This document shows, piece after piece, positions 48,032-56,701 of a stretch of DNA of 64,000 bases. The stretch is from contig NZ_JACHVV010000002.1 in the NCBI RefSeq assembly GCF_014190935.1, positions 434,001-498,000 of the forward strand. Reading direction: 5' to 3'. Source of the stretch: Chryseomonas sp014190935 (GTDB lineage: Bacteria; Pseudomonadota; Gammaproteobacteria; Pseudomonadales; Pseudomonadaceae). The notes beneath the pieces are model-generated. The model was not told the DNA's origin and searched no databases. It saw only the letters and a program-made list of their open reading frames with translations. How positions within the stretch are numbered: the stretch's first letter is position 1; each line of letters opens with the position of its first letter. The position numbers were made by a program, and so were the translations under genes.

Positions 48032-50021
48032 CCGCGCCCTCCTCCGCTACTGCCTCTAGACAACAGCCACACCAGGTCTGCTGGAGCTGGCCGATGGCTC
48101 CGCGCGCCAGGCGACGCGGTTCATCGTCGGGAGCCTGGTCCAGCGCCAGGCGCAGGCGCTCCGCCGCCGTGTCCAGCGCCCCCGGCTGCAGGTCACCGAA
48201 GCCCACCGCCAGTTGCTCGGCGAAGCGCCCGAGAAAGGCATCCCGCGCCCGTGCCACTTCGCCCTGCGCCCCCGCCAGGCAGGCCCGCAGGTGCAGCAGT
48301 TCATTACCCAGGTCCAGTGCCAGCAGCCCCTGCTCCCAGCGCCCGCGCTCATCGGCCGACAACTGCTCGATATGCCGCGCCAGCAGCAGCAGGCGATCCG
48401 CCATGCGCCCGCCGAACCAGGTCTCGGCATTGGCCAGGGGGACCGTGGTCAGCCGCTGCAGGTCGTAGGTGGTGGCCTCGAGGATCCGGCGACTGGTGCG
48501 CCGCGGCGTGCGCAGGCTGATCAGGCGGAACATGAGCACGGCCGACCCGACACCGATCAATAGACTCTGCAGCTGGTTGAGCAAGGCGCCCATCTCCACC
48601 TGGCCGTGGTTGTTGGGCGAGACCAGCACCAGCAGATGGATGGCGAAGGCCGTCGCCGTTCCCACTACGCCGGGAGGCCCGGCCATCCCCAGGGCGGCGA
48701 AGAACAGCGGCACCCCCAGCACCAGGCACAGCAGCGGATAGCCGCTGATCTGCGGCAGCAGCACCTGGCTGATCAGGATGGCGACCGGCGCTGCATAGAG
48801 AATGCCCCGCAGGAAACCGAGGCCGATGGCGGCGGCGTTGTCGCGATTGGCGAACAGGCTGCAGATGACGCCGGCCATCAGCATGGCGCCGGGCGCGGAC
48901 GGCCAGGCACTGGCCAGCCAGAACACGCCCACGGCCAGCAACGCACAGGCGCTGCGCAGGCCATAGAGCAGCGCCGTCTGGACATCGCGATGGCGGGCCA
49001 GCGCCGAGGGTGCCACGGCACTGAGCCGGGCCGTATGGACGCTGTCCAGGGCGCGACCGGCGAGCAGGATCTTGTCCAGCAAGATGGCGAAGCGGGCCAG
49101 CAGGTAGCGCTGGTCGTTGTCGAGCTGGGGCGAGGTGCCGGCAGCCGCTCTCAGACGCTGCAGAAGGGCCTCCAGCGCCGGAGCCTGGGGGTCGGCCAGG
49201 GTCACCAGCAGTTCGTCGCGCCAGGGCTGCAGCGCGGCCCTCCGTGGCTCGTCCAGGCCACGCCACTGGCGCATGGCGCCGCGAGCGGTGCGCAGCAGGC
49301 TGAGCAGGTCCCGCGATAACAGCCGCAACGCCCTGGCGCGCTGCCGGCCGCGTTGGCCTTCGAACCAGGCGTGATCGCGCTGCGCATCGACCGCCACCAC
49401 CTGGCCGAGCATGGCCAGCAGCCCCTGGGTGGCATCCTGGGCCTCGGCCAGCTCCGCCCGGGCCGCCGCCACGCCCTGCTCCCAGGTGCGGCGTGCCTGG
49501 GCGGCCAGGTTCTGCTCCACCCGTTGCGGCCAGAACAGTGCGCTCACCGCCGAGGCCACGACGATCCCCAGGCAGATCTCGGTACAGCGGGCCACCGCCT
49601 GGTCGAACACCGTCAGCGGATGGGCGATGGCGGGCAGGCCGATGATGGCGACGGTATAGCCGGCCAGTACGAAGCCATAGGCGACGTGATTACGCAACAG
49701 CGTCGAGGCCGCCGTGCACAGCGCCATCCAGCCGGCCAGGGCGAGCAGGAACAGCCAGGGCGTCTGGGCGAAGAAGCCCATCAGCACCACCGCCATGCAG
49801 GTACCGGCGACGGTGCCGAGCAGGCGGAACAATCCTTTGGCCAGCACCATGCCGGACAGCGGCTGGGAGACGATCATTACCGTCATGCAGGCCCAGACCG
49901 GCTGTTCGAGACTGAAGCGGAAGGCCAGCCAGAGCGCCAGTCCGGCGGCGAACAGGGTCTTGCCGGCAAAGAGGAGCGCCGTCGGCGTGGGAGCGAGAAA
50001 GACCGTCCAGGGTAGACGCAC
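48018..50021 (-). CDS. aaeB: FUSC-family aromatic-acid efflux permease (AaeB-like)
   Basis: A 667-residue inner-membrane protein with the duplicated FUSC layout: a first block of about six helices (residues 15-165), a long cytoplasmic region, a second block (about 350-510), and a cytoplasmic end. N-terminal FSLEQPVWACMTVMIVSQP is typical. It heads the operon with the DUF1656 and adaptor genes. In E. coli AaeB extrudes p-hydroxybenzoate as a relief valve; with hydroxycinnamate catabolism in this window, a similar protection from phenolic acids is plausible. No LysR aaeR gene is adjacent. Confidence 0.9.
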   Translation of the reverse strand: MRLPWTVFLAPTPTALLFAGKTLFAAGLALWLAFRFSLEQPVWACMTVMIVSQPLSGMVLAKGLFRLLGTVAGTCMAVVLMGFFAQTPWLFLLALAGWMALCTAASTLLRNHVAYGFVLAGYTVAIIGLPAIAHPLTVFDQAVARCTEICLGIVVASAVSALFWPQRVEQNLAAQARRTWEQGVAAARAELAEAQDATQGLLAMLGQVVAVDAQRDHAWFEGQRGRQRARALRLLSRDLLSLLRTARGAMRQWRGLDEPRRAALQPWRDELLVTLADPQAPALEALLQRLRAAAGTSPQLDNDQRYLLARFAILLDKILLAGRALDSVHTARLSAVAPSALARHRDVQTALLYGLRSACALLAVGVFWLASAWPSAPGAMLMAGVICSLFANRDNAAAIGLGFLRGILYAAPVAILISQVLLPQISGYPLLCLVLGVPLFFAALGMAGPPGVVGTATAFAIHLLVLVSPNNHGQVEMGALLNQLQSLLIGVGSAVLMFRLISLRTPRRTSRRILEATTYDLQRLTTVPLANAETWFGGRMADRLLLLARHIEQLSADERGRWEQGLLALDLGNELLHLRACLAGAQGEVARARDAFLGRFAEQLAVGFGDLQPGALDTAAERLRLALDQAPDDEPRRLARGAIGQLQQTWCGCCLEAVAEEGADESA

Positions 50022-50094
50022 GTCGGCTCTTGGATTGCGGGGGATCCAGCATAGGCCGCGCGGCCCAGGCGAAGTTCCAGCGGTTGTCCCGGAC

Positions 50095-50120
50095 GAAAAA
50101 AAGGCGACCCGGGGTCGCCT
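50095..50120 (-). terminator. Intrinsic terminator after dusC
   Basis: On the minus strand AGGCGACCCCGGGTCGCCT, an 8-9 base stem, followed by seven Ts; 55 bases beyond the dusC stop. Confidence 0.9.
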
Positions 50121-50174
50121 GAAGTGCCTTGCGTGCTCGAGCGACGACGCTCCGTCGTCACCACTCCCTGCAGA

Positions 50175-51173
50175 CTAGACGAGTTGCAGCCGCCGCTCTT
50201 GATCGAGATCAAGGTTTGCCGGGTTTTGTCCGGTCATGCCGAGCAGGCGGTCGATCAGGGCGCAGTCGGATTCGCGCCGCACCTGGGCGAACAGGGCCGC
50301 CGCCTCGGGATAGCTGCGCGTCAGCATGCCAAGCCACTGCTTGAGGCGTCCCGGGGCATAGCGCGGCGCCAGCTTGCGTTGCGCCATGCTCCAGAAGCGC
50401 TGCACCCGCGGCAGGATCTCGGCCCAGCTTTGCGGGACGGTCTCTTCTCCGCGTACGGCAGCGGCGATCTGCAGCGCCAGGTCCGGTCGCGAGACCAGGC
50501 CGCGCCCCAGCATGACCGAGGCCTGGCCGCTGACGCTGCGACAGCGCCAGTAGTCGTCCAGGGTCCAGATCTCGCCATTGGCCAGCACCGGCACGGACAC
50601 CCGGTCCGCCACCCGCGCCACCCACTCCCAGTGCGCCGGCGGCTTGTAGCCCTCGACCTTGGTCCGCGCATGGACCACCAGCTGAGCCGCGCCACCCTCC
50701 GCCAGCGCCTCGGCGCAGGCCAGGGCGCTGTTCGGGCTGTCATAGCCCAGGCGCATCTTGGCGGTGACCGGAATGTGCGCCGGAACGGCCTGGCGCACGC
50801 TCGCGACGATGCGGTTGAGCAGCTCGGGCTCCTTGAGCAGCACCGCCCCGCCGCGCGACTTGTTGACGGTCTTGGCCGGGCAGCCGAAGTTGAGATCGAT
50901 CACCGGCGCGCCCAGGGTGCAGGCGAAGGCCGCATTGTCGGCCAGGCAGGCCGGATCCGAGCCCAGCAGCTGCAGCCGCATCGGCGTACCGGACGGCGTA
51001 CGCGCGCCCTGCTCCAGCTCCGGTGCCAGCTTGGCGAAGGCCGCCGCCGGCAGCAGACGATCGCAGACGCGGATGAATTCGCTCACGCACCAGTCGAGTC
51101 CACCCACCTCGGTCAGCAGTTCGCGCAGAATGTCGTCGACGAGGCCCTCCATGGGCGCCAGGGCGATCTCCAT
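50175..51173 (-). CDS. dusC: tRNA-dihydrouridine(16) synthase DusC
   Basis: An FMN enzyme that reduces uridine 16 in the D-loop of tRNA; 332 residues. The TIM-barrel opening LAPMEGLVDDILRELLT, the catalytic cysteine in LNFGCPAKTVNKSRGGAVLL near residue 98, VTAKMRLGY near 138, HARTKVEGY near 168 and the FMN-phosphate site LANGEIW are present. FGCPAKTVNK favours DusC over DusA and DusB. It is preceded by a thioesterase gene with 2 bases between them, so the two are co-transcribed. Confidence 0.93.
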   Translation of the reverse strand: MEIALAPMEGLVDDILRELLTEVGGLDWCVSEFIRVCDRLLPAAAFAKLAPELEQGARTPSGTPMRLQLLGSDPACLADNAAFACTLGAPVIDLNFGCPAKTVNKSRGGAVLLKEPELLNRIVASVRQAVPAHIPVTAKMRLGYDSPNSALACAEALAEGGAAQLVVHARTKVEGYKPPAHWEWVARVADRVSVPVLANGEIWTLDDYWRCRSVSGQASVMLGRGLVSRPDLALQIAAAVRGEETVPQSWAEILPRVQRFWSMAQRKLAPRYAPGRLKQWLGMLTRSYPEAAALFAQVRRESDCALIDRLLGMTGQNPANLDLDQERRLQLV

Positions 51174-51175
51174 GC

Positions 51176-51616
51176 TCAGAGGTCCTCGTCAGGCAGCGCC
51201 TGGCCGTAGCCGGCCAGGAATTCGGGCGGCATGCGCCTGGGCTTGCCGGAAGACAGCTCGATACAAACGAAGGTCGTCCGGGCGCGCAGCAGGGTCACGC
51301 CATCGGCGGGGCGCTGCAGCTGGAATTGCCGGGTCATGCGCAGGCGGCGGTCCCAGTCCACCAGCCAGGTGCCCAGCACCAGCTCATCGTCCTGGTAGCC
51401 ACTGCTGAGGTAGTCGATCTCGTGGCGCACCACGGCCATGGCGCGATCCAGGCGCTGGAAGGTGGCCAGATCCAGGCCCAGGGCCGCCGAATGCTGCCAG
51501 GCGCACTGTTCGAGCCAGCCGACGTAGACGGCGTTGTTGGCATGGCCCAGGCCGTCGATGTGCTCGGCACCGATGCGCAGCGGCAGGAGATGGGGCGTCG
51601 GTCTGTCCCACTGCAT
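51176..51616 (-). CDS. Hot-dog-fold acyl-CoA thioesterase (4-hydroxybenzoyl-CoA thioesterase-like)
   Basis: A 146-residue hot-dog protein. The conserved helix start is RIGAEHIDGLGHANNAVYVGWLEQCAW, where the D-x-x-G-H-x-N-N-x pattern carries the active-site aspartate of the YbgC/4-HBT branch. The end strand VTLLRARTTFVCIELSSGKPRR is also typical. The start at 51616 (MQWDRPTPHLLP) follows GAGAGGG; a longer frame to 51718 has no family support. It is followed by dusC 2 bases later. The acyl substrate is unknown. Confidence 0.86.
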   Translation of the reverse strand: MQWDRPTPHLLPLRIGAEHIDGLGHANNAVYVGWLEQCAWQHSAALGLDLATFQRLDRAMAVVRHEIDYLSSGYQDDELVLGTWLVDWDRRLRMTRQFQLQRPADGVTLLRARTTFVCIELSSGKPRRMPPEFLAGYGQALPDEDL

Positions 51617-51719
51617 GAAGAGACCCTCTCGCGGGCAAGGTCGAAAGACGGGAAGCCGGACCGGATACGAACCTGGCCAGGTCATCGGTCGCGGATACTG
51701 GCACGAATCCACGGACAAT

Positions 51720-51747
51720 AAAAAAGGGCCTGCATCGCTGCAGGCCC
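51720..51747 (-). terminator. Intrinsic terminator of the tRNA-Ser/tRNA-Arg region
   Basis: Minus-strand GGGCCTGCA-GCGA-TGCAGGCCC followed by TTTTTTATT, 11 bases beyond the second tRNA-Arg. Confidence 0.92.
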
Positions 51748-51758
51748 TTCTTCATGTT

Positions 51759-51835
51759 TGGCGCACTCGGGAGGATTCGAACCTCCGACCGCTCGGTTCG
51801 TAGCCGAGTACTCTATCCAGCTGAGCTACGAGTGC
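51759..51835 (-). tRNA. tRNA-Arg (ACG), downstream copy
   Basis: 77-base cloverleaf on the minus strand: acceptor GCACTCG with CGAGTGC, anticodon stem-loop CTCGGCTACGAACCGAG giving ACG (read as ICG), T arm GGTTCGAATCC, encoded CCA. Identical to the copy at 51896-51972. Confidence 0.97.
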
Positions 51836-51895
51836 GTTTCGGTGCGTTTAGCCAGAACACCGCTGGTACTGCTGAAGCCAGAGGCTTCGTCGATT

Positions 51896-51972
51896 TGGCG
51901 CACTCGGGAGGATTCGAACCTCCGACCGCTCGGTTCGTAGCCGAGTACTCTATCCAGCTGAGCTACGAGTGC
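51896..51972 (-). tRNA. tRNA-Arg (ACG), upstream copy
   Basis: 77-base cloverleaf identical to the neighbouring tRNA-Arg, 60 bases upstream of it in transcription order. The spacer shows no gene. Tandem identical copies fit the heavy use of CGC codons, which this tRNA reads, in the window. Confidence 0.97.
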
Positions 51973-52078
51973 GTTGAAGCTGCGTATTCTAGCCTCCGTT
52001 TCTGACGTGTCAAGAAAATTTTCTTGTTTATCAGGTACTTACCAATCGGTCAGTACAGCGGAGCCAGTTTGAAGCAAA

Positions 52079-52169
52079 TGGCGGTGAGGGAGGGATTCGA
52101 ACCCTCGACACCCTTTTGAGGTGTACTCCCTTAGCAGGGGAGCGCCTTCGGCCACTCGGCCACCTCACC
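52079..52169 (-). tRNA. tRNA-Ser (GCT)
   Basis: 91-base class II tRNA on the minus strand: acceptor GGTGAGG with CCTCACC, anticodon stem-loop CTCCCCTGCTAAGGGAG with anticodon GCT, a long variable arm (TACACCTCAAAAGGGTGTC), T arm GGTTCGAATCC and encoded CCA. It lies between rsmA and the two tRNA-Arg genes. Confidence 0.97.
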
Positions 52170-52230
52170 GCAACGGGGCGAAACTATATCGAAGGTTTGC
52201 CCGTTTGCAAAGAGAAAAATTCAAAAAAAA

Positions 52231-52416
52231 TCAGTGGTTTGGTTCTTGGTCCTTTTCCTTCTGGATGCGCTGATAGATTTCCTCGCGATGAACCGCGACT
52301 TCCTTGGGTGCATTGACGCCGATGCGGACCTGGTTGCCCTTGACTCCCAGTACCGTCACGGTGACTTCATCACCCACCATCAGGGTCTCACCAACCCGAC
52401 GAGTCAAAATAAGCAT
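52231..52416 (-). CDS. rsmA: Carbon storage regulator RsmA/CsrA
   Basis: A 61-residue dimeric RNA-binding protein that represses translation at GGA-containing leaders and controls secondary metabolism, motility and biofilm. The family sequence is clear: MLILTRRVGETLMVGDEVTV, VRIGVNAPKEVAVHREEIY, with the RNA-binding residues near R44. The ATG at 52416 follows AAGGAGAATGGA; a longer frame to 52449 is not supported. The position between lysC and tRNA-Ser is the conserved Pseudomonas arrangement. Confidence 0.97.
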   Translation of the reverse strand: MLILTRRVGETLMVGDEVTVTVLGVKGNQVRIGVNAPKEVAVHREEIYQRIQKEKDQEPNH

Positions 52417-52532
52417 TCCATTCTCCTTAAGCTTTAACTCAGTCTGCACGTATGAACCGAAACGATCCCTGAATGGACCCTCTAGTCGCTATTGACCTCT
52501 GTCCATGCAAGTAAAGTTCCGCAGAACCCGCG

Positions 52533-52567
52533 TCAGATGAGGTCCCTGTGGCAGGGACCTCATCTGA
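52533..52567. repeat. Perfect 16-base inverted repeat between lysC and rsmA
   Basis: TCAGATGAGGTCCCTG and its exact reverse complement around a TGG loop, starting 4 bases after the lysC stop on the minus strand. The stem would be very stable, but a T tract is lacking on both strands, so it may be a terminator of the Rho-assisted kind or a transcript-stabilising or processing hairpin upstream of rsmA. Confidence 0.75.
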
Positions 52568-52571
52568 CCGG

Positions 52572-53807
52572 TCACTCGGCGCCGCGTGCGGGGGCGTCGA
52601 GCTCGAAAGCGGTATGCAGGGCACGGACGGCCAGCTCGAGGTATTTCTCCTCGATGACCACCGACACCTTGATTTCGGAGGTGGAGATCATCTGGATGTT
52701 GATGCTCTCCTTGGCCAAGGCTTCGAACATCTGGCTGGCCACACCGGCATGGGATCTCATGCCAACGCCGACGATAGAAACCTTGGCGATCTTGATGTCA
52801 CCCACGGACTCCCGGGCACCGATCTCGACGCCGGTGCGCTTGAGGATCTCCAGGGCCGCCTGGTAGTCGTTGCGGTGCACGGTGAAGGTGAAGTCGGTGG
52901 TGTTATCGTGCGCGACGTTCTGCACGATCATGTCGACTTCGATGTTGGCCGCGCTGATCGGGCCGAGGATCTTGAAGGCCACGCCGGGGGTATCCGGCAC
53001 ACCGCGAATGGTCAGCTTGGCTTCGTCACGGTTGAAGGCGATGCCGGAGATGATCGGCTGTTCCATGGATTCCTCTTCATCAAGGGTAATGAGGGTGCCC
53101 GGACCCTCTTGAAAGCTGTGCAGCACGCGCAGCGGCACGTTGTACTTGCCGGCGAACTCCACCGAACGGATCTGCAGCACCTTGGAGCCGAGGCTGGCCA
53201 TTTCCAGCATTTCCTCGAAGGTGATCTTGTCCAGGCGCTGGGCCTGGGGCACCACGCGCGGATCGGTGGTGTAGACGCCGTCGACATCGGTGTAGATCTG
53301 GCACTCGTCGGCCTTCAGCGCGGCCGCCAGGGCCACGCCGGTGGTGTCGGAGCCACCCCGGCCCAGGGTGGTGATGTTGCCCTGCTCATCGACGCCCTGG
53401 AAGCCTGCCACGACCACCACCTTGCGCGCCTTGAGGTCGGCGCGGATGCGGGCGTCGTCGATCTGCTGGATGCGCGCCTTGGTGTGGGCGCTGTCGGTGA
53501 GGATGCGCACCTGGCTGCCGGTATAGGACACCGCCTGGACGCCGCGCTTGAGCAGCGCCATGGCCAGCAGGCCGATGGTGACCTGCTCGCCGGTGGACAC
53601 CATGACATCCAACTCGCGCGGATCGGGTTGCTCCATGATCTGCTTGGCGAGGCCGATCAGGCGATTGGTCTCGCCACTCATGGCCGATACCACCACCACG
53701 ATCTGGTCGCCCGCCTCATGGAAGCGTTTCACCTTCTCGGCGACCTGCTCGATACGCTCCACCGTACCCACCGAGGTACCGCCGAATTTCTGTACGATCA
53801 ATGCCAT
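52572..53807 (-). CDS. lysC: Aspartate kinase (lysine/threonine-sensitive type)
   Basis: Phosphorylates aspartate, the first step to lysine, methionine, threonine and diaminopimelate. The 411-residue protein has the kinase opening VQKFGGTSVG at residues 4-13, VSTGEQVTIGLLA near 72, TDVDGVYTTDPR near 173, and two C-terminal ACT domains from about residue 265 (ITIRGVPDTPGVAFKILGPI and VSIVGVGMRSHAGVASQMF) that bind the feedback amino acids. Length and layout fit the monofunctional enzyme of Pseudomonas. The order alaS-lysC-rsmA on the minus strand is conserved in the genus. Confidence 0.96.
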   Translation of the reverse strand: MALIVQKFGGTSVGTVERIEQVAEKVKRFHEAGDQIVVVVSAMSGETNRLIGLAKQIMEQPDPRELDVMVSTGEQVTIGLLAMALLKRGVQAVSYTGSQVRILTDSAHTKARIQQIDDARIRADLKARKVVVVAGFQGVDEQGNITTLGRGGSDTTGVALAAALKADECQIYTDVDGVYTTDPRVVPQAQRLDKITFEEMLEMASLGSKVLQIRSVEFAGKYNVPLRVLHSFQEGPGTLITLDEEESMEQPIISGIAFNRDEAKLTIRGVPDTPGVAFKILGPISAANIEVDMIVQNVAHDNTTDFTFTVHRNDYQAALEILKRTGVEIGARESVGDIKIAKVSIVGVGMRSHAGVASQMFEALAKESINIQMISTSEIKVSVVIEEKYLELAVRALHTAFELDAPARGAE

Positions 53808-53891
53808 TGCTTGCTGCCCGTCCGCAGAAAAATCTGATTCAAGTTGTTGAGGGAGGAAGCGGGCCGCCCTCCCCGGCGACCCGCAGCGCTC

Positions 53892-56516
53892 TTAGAGGCT
53901 TTCCTCGGCGTACTGGCCGGCACAGGCCAGGGCCGCTTCGAGCTGGCTGGCATCGCTGCCGCCGCCCTGGGCCATGTCCGGACGACCGCCGCCCTTGCCA
54001 CCGACCACGGCCGCGGCGCGCTTCATCAGCTCGCCGGCCTTGAGCCTGGCGGTCAGGTCGGCGGTGACGCCGGCCACCAGCACCACCTTGCCGTCGGCTT
54101 CGCCACCCAGCAGGATCATGCCGCTGCCGAGCTTGTTCTTGAGCTGGTCGACCAGCGCCAGCAGCGCCTTGCCGTCGAGGCCATCGAGGCGGGCGGTGAG
54201 CACCTTGGCGCCCTTGACGTCCTGCGCCTGGTCCACCAGGTCACCGGCCGAGGCACTGGCGGCCTTGGCCTTGAGCTGCTCGATTTCCTTTTCCAGCTGG
54301 CGATTGCGCTCGACCAGCGCGGCCAGCTTGTCCAGCACGTTGTCGCGACTGCCCTTGAGCAGGCTAGCGGCTTCGCGCAGCTGCTCCTCGGCGCCGTTGA
54401 GGTAGGCCAGGGCCGCCGTGCCTGTGATGGCTTCCACGCGGCGCACGCCGGAGGCCACGCCGCCTTCGCTGACCAGCTTGAGCAGGCCGATGTCGCCGGT
54501 CTGGGCGACGTGGGTACCGCCGCACAGCTCAACGGAGAATTCACCGCCCATGCCGACCACGCGCACCACGTCGCCGTACTTCTCGCCGAACAGCGCCATG
54601 GCGCCACGGGCCTTGGCCTCGTCGATGGCCATGACCTCGGTGGTCACCGCGCTGTTCTTGCGGATCTCTTCGTTGACGATGGTCTCGATGCGCTTGAGCT
54701 CCTCGGGTTTGATGGCCTCGAAGTGGCTGAAGTCGAATCTCAGGCGCTGGTCGTTAACCAGGGAGCCCTTCTGGTGGACGTGATCGCCCAGCACCTGGCG
54801 CAGCGCGGCGTGCAGCAGGTGGGTACCGGAGTGGTTCAGGGCGATGCCCTGGCGGCGGCTGGCATCGACCTGGGCCATGAGCGCGGTGCCGACGTTGAGG
54901 CTGCCCTTGGTGACCACGCCATGGTGCAGGAAGGCACCCTGGGTCTTGGTGGTGTCGCGCACGGCAAAGCCAACGCCGGCACTTTCCAGGGTACCGGTAT
55001 CACCGACCTGGCCACCGGATTCACCATAGAACGGCGTCTGGTCGAGGATGACCACGCCCTCCTCACCTTCGGCCAGGCTGTCCACCGGCTGGCCGGCGCG
55101 GTACAGGGCGACGATGGTGCCCGAGGCACTGGTGGTGTCGTAGCCGAGGAAGCGGGTTTCGCCCTCGACCTTGACCAGGCTGTTGTAATCCACGCCAAAG
55201 GCGCTGGCGGAGCGGGCGCGCTCGCGCTGGGCTTCCATTTCGCGCTCGAAACCGGCCTCGTCGAGGTTGAGGTTGCGCTCGCGGGCGATGTCGTTGGTCA
55301 GGTCGACCGGGAAGCCGTAGGTGTCATAGAGCTTGAACACCACGTCGCCGGGGATGGTATCGCCCTGCAGTTGCGCCAGATCCTGTTCGAGGATCTTCAG
55401 GCCCTGCTCCAGGGTCTTGGCGAACTGCTCTTCCTCGGTGCGCAGTACGCGCTCGATGTGCGCCTGCTGCTGGACCAGCTCGGGATAGGCCTGGCCCATC
55501 TCGGCCACCAGGGCGGCGACGATCTTGTGGAAGAAGGTGCCCTTGGCACCCAGCTTGTTGCCGTGGCGGCAGGCGCGGCGAATGATGCGACGCAGCACGT
55601 AGCCGCGGCCTTCATTGGACGGCAGCACGCCATCGGCGATCAGGAAGCTGCAGGAACGGATGTGGTCGGCCACCACCTTGAGCGACGGAGCGTCGTCGTT
55701 GGCGCAGCCGATGGCTGCGGCCGAGGCCGCCAGCAGTTGCTGGAACAGGTCGATCTCGTAGTTCGAATGCACGTGCTGCAGCACCGCGCTGACCCGCTCC
55801 AGGCCCATGCCGGTGTCGACGCTGGGCGCCGGCAGCGGATGCAGGACGCCATCGGCGGTGCGGTTGAACTGCATGAAGACGTTGTTCCAGATCTCGATGT
55901 AGCGATCGCCGTCTTCTTCCGGCGAGCCGGGCGGGCCGCCCCAGATCTCGGCACCGTGGTCGAAGAAGATCTCGGTGCAGGGACCGCAGGGACCGGTGTC
56001 TCCCATGGTCCAGAAGTTGTCCGAGGCATAGGGCGCGCCCTTGTTGTCGCCGATGCGCACCATCTGCGCCTCGGGCACTCCGACTTCCTTGGTCCAGATG
56101 TCGTAGGCCTCGTCATCGGTGGCGTAGACGGTGACCCAGAGCTTTTCCCGGGGCAGACCCAGCCACTGGGGCGAGGTGAGGAATTCCCAGGCGAAGGTGA
56201 TGGCGTCGCGCTTGAAGTAGTCGCCGAAGCTGAAATTGCCCAGCATCTCGAAGAACGTGTGGTGACGCGCCGTGTAGCCAACGTTCTCCAGGTCGTTGTG
56301 CTTGCCGCCCGCGCGCACGCACTTCTGGCTGGTGGCGGCGCGGGTGTAGCTGCGCTTTTCCATGCCGAGGAAGCAGTCCTTGAACTGGTTCATCCCGGCG
56401 TTGGTGAACAGCAGGGTCGGATCGTTCGCAGGGATCAGCGAACTGGAGGCGACCCGGGTGTGCCCCTTCTCTTCGAAGAAGCGGAGGAAGGCTTCACGGA
56501 TTTCGGCGCTTTTCAT
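53892..56516 (-). CDS. alaS: Alanyl-tRNA synthetase
   Basis: An 874-residue class II synthetase. Present are the N-terminal catalytic domain starting IREAFLRFFEEKGHTRVASS with motif 2 and 3 regions, the editing-domain zinc/active-site motifs HSGTHLLHAALR near residue 562 and CGGTHVAQTGDIG near 665, and the C-terminal oligomerisation/C-Ala domain with a coiled coil (VERNRQLEKEIEQLKAKA near 740). The start at 56516 (MKSAEIREAF) is the standard one; an ATG two codons upstream at 56522 is possible. Followed by lysC after 84 bases. Confidence 0.96.
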   Translation of the reverse strand: MKSAEIREAFLRFFEEKGHTRVASSSLIPANDPTLLFTNAGMNQFKDCFLGMEKRSYTRAATSQKCVRAGGKHNDLENVGYTARHHTFFEMLGNFSFGDYFKRDAITFAWEFLTSPQWLGLPREKLWVTVYATDDEAYDIWTKEVGVPEAQMVRIGDNKGAPYASDNFWTMGDTGPCGPCTEIFFDHGAEIWGGPPGSPEEDGDRYIEIWNNVFMQFNRTADGVLHPLPAPSVDTGMGLERVSAVLQHVHSNYEIDLFQQLLAASAAAIGCANDDAPSLKVVADHIRSCSFLIADGVLPSNEGRGYVLRRIIRRACRHGNKLGAKGTFFHKIVAALVAEMGQAYPELVQQQAHIERVLRTEEEQFAKTLEQGLKILEQDLAQLQGDTIPGDVVFKLYDTYGFPVDLTNDIARERNLNLDEAGFEREMEAQRERARSASAFGVDYNSLVKVEGETRFLGYDTTSASGTIVALYRAGQPVDSLAEGEEGVVILDQTPFYGESGGQVGDTGTLESAGVGFAVRDTTKTQGAFLHHGVVTKGSLNVGTALMAQVDASRRQGIALNHSGTHLLHAALRQVLGDHVHQKGSLVNDQRLRFDFSHFEAIKPEELKRIETIVNEEIRKNSAVTTEVMAIDEAKARGAMALFGEKYGDVVRVVGMGGEFSVELCGGTHVAQTGDIGLLKLVSEGGVASGVRRVEAITGTAALAYLNGAEEQLREAASLLKGSRDNVLDKLAALVERNRQLEKEIEQLKAKAASASAGDLVDQAQDVKGAKVLTARLDGLDGKALLALVDQLKNKLGSGMILLGGEADGKVVLVAGVTADLTARLKAGELMKRAAAVVGGKGGGRPDMAQGGGSDASQLEAALACAGQYAEESL

Positions 56517-56701
56517 ATTCATTCCAGACAATGGGCTTTTCGACGCGCGTGACGGGCATCCGACTGGATCGCAGACGAGACGAACGGAGCGGGCGCCGCA
56601 GACGCGGCACGTGTGGAAAACGGACACGCATGTCTGGGAGTATATCGACGCCCGCGCCCCGGTGTCGCCCCGGTTGCGCAGGAAAAACGTCGTCGGAAGC
56701 C

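Noticed and set aside
51754..52005. Short plus-strand frames across the tRNA-Arg genes
   Set aside because: They are translations of the antisense of two identical tRNA genes, which explains the repeated peptide.
53808..53891. Lysine riboswitch upstream of lysC
   Set aside because: The region between alaS and lysC is only 84 bases, too short for the lysine aptamer, and lacks its conserved elements.
53844..56552. 902-codon plus-strand frame antisense to alaS
   Set aside because: Antisense to a complete alanyl-tRNA synthetase; no domain visible.
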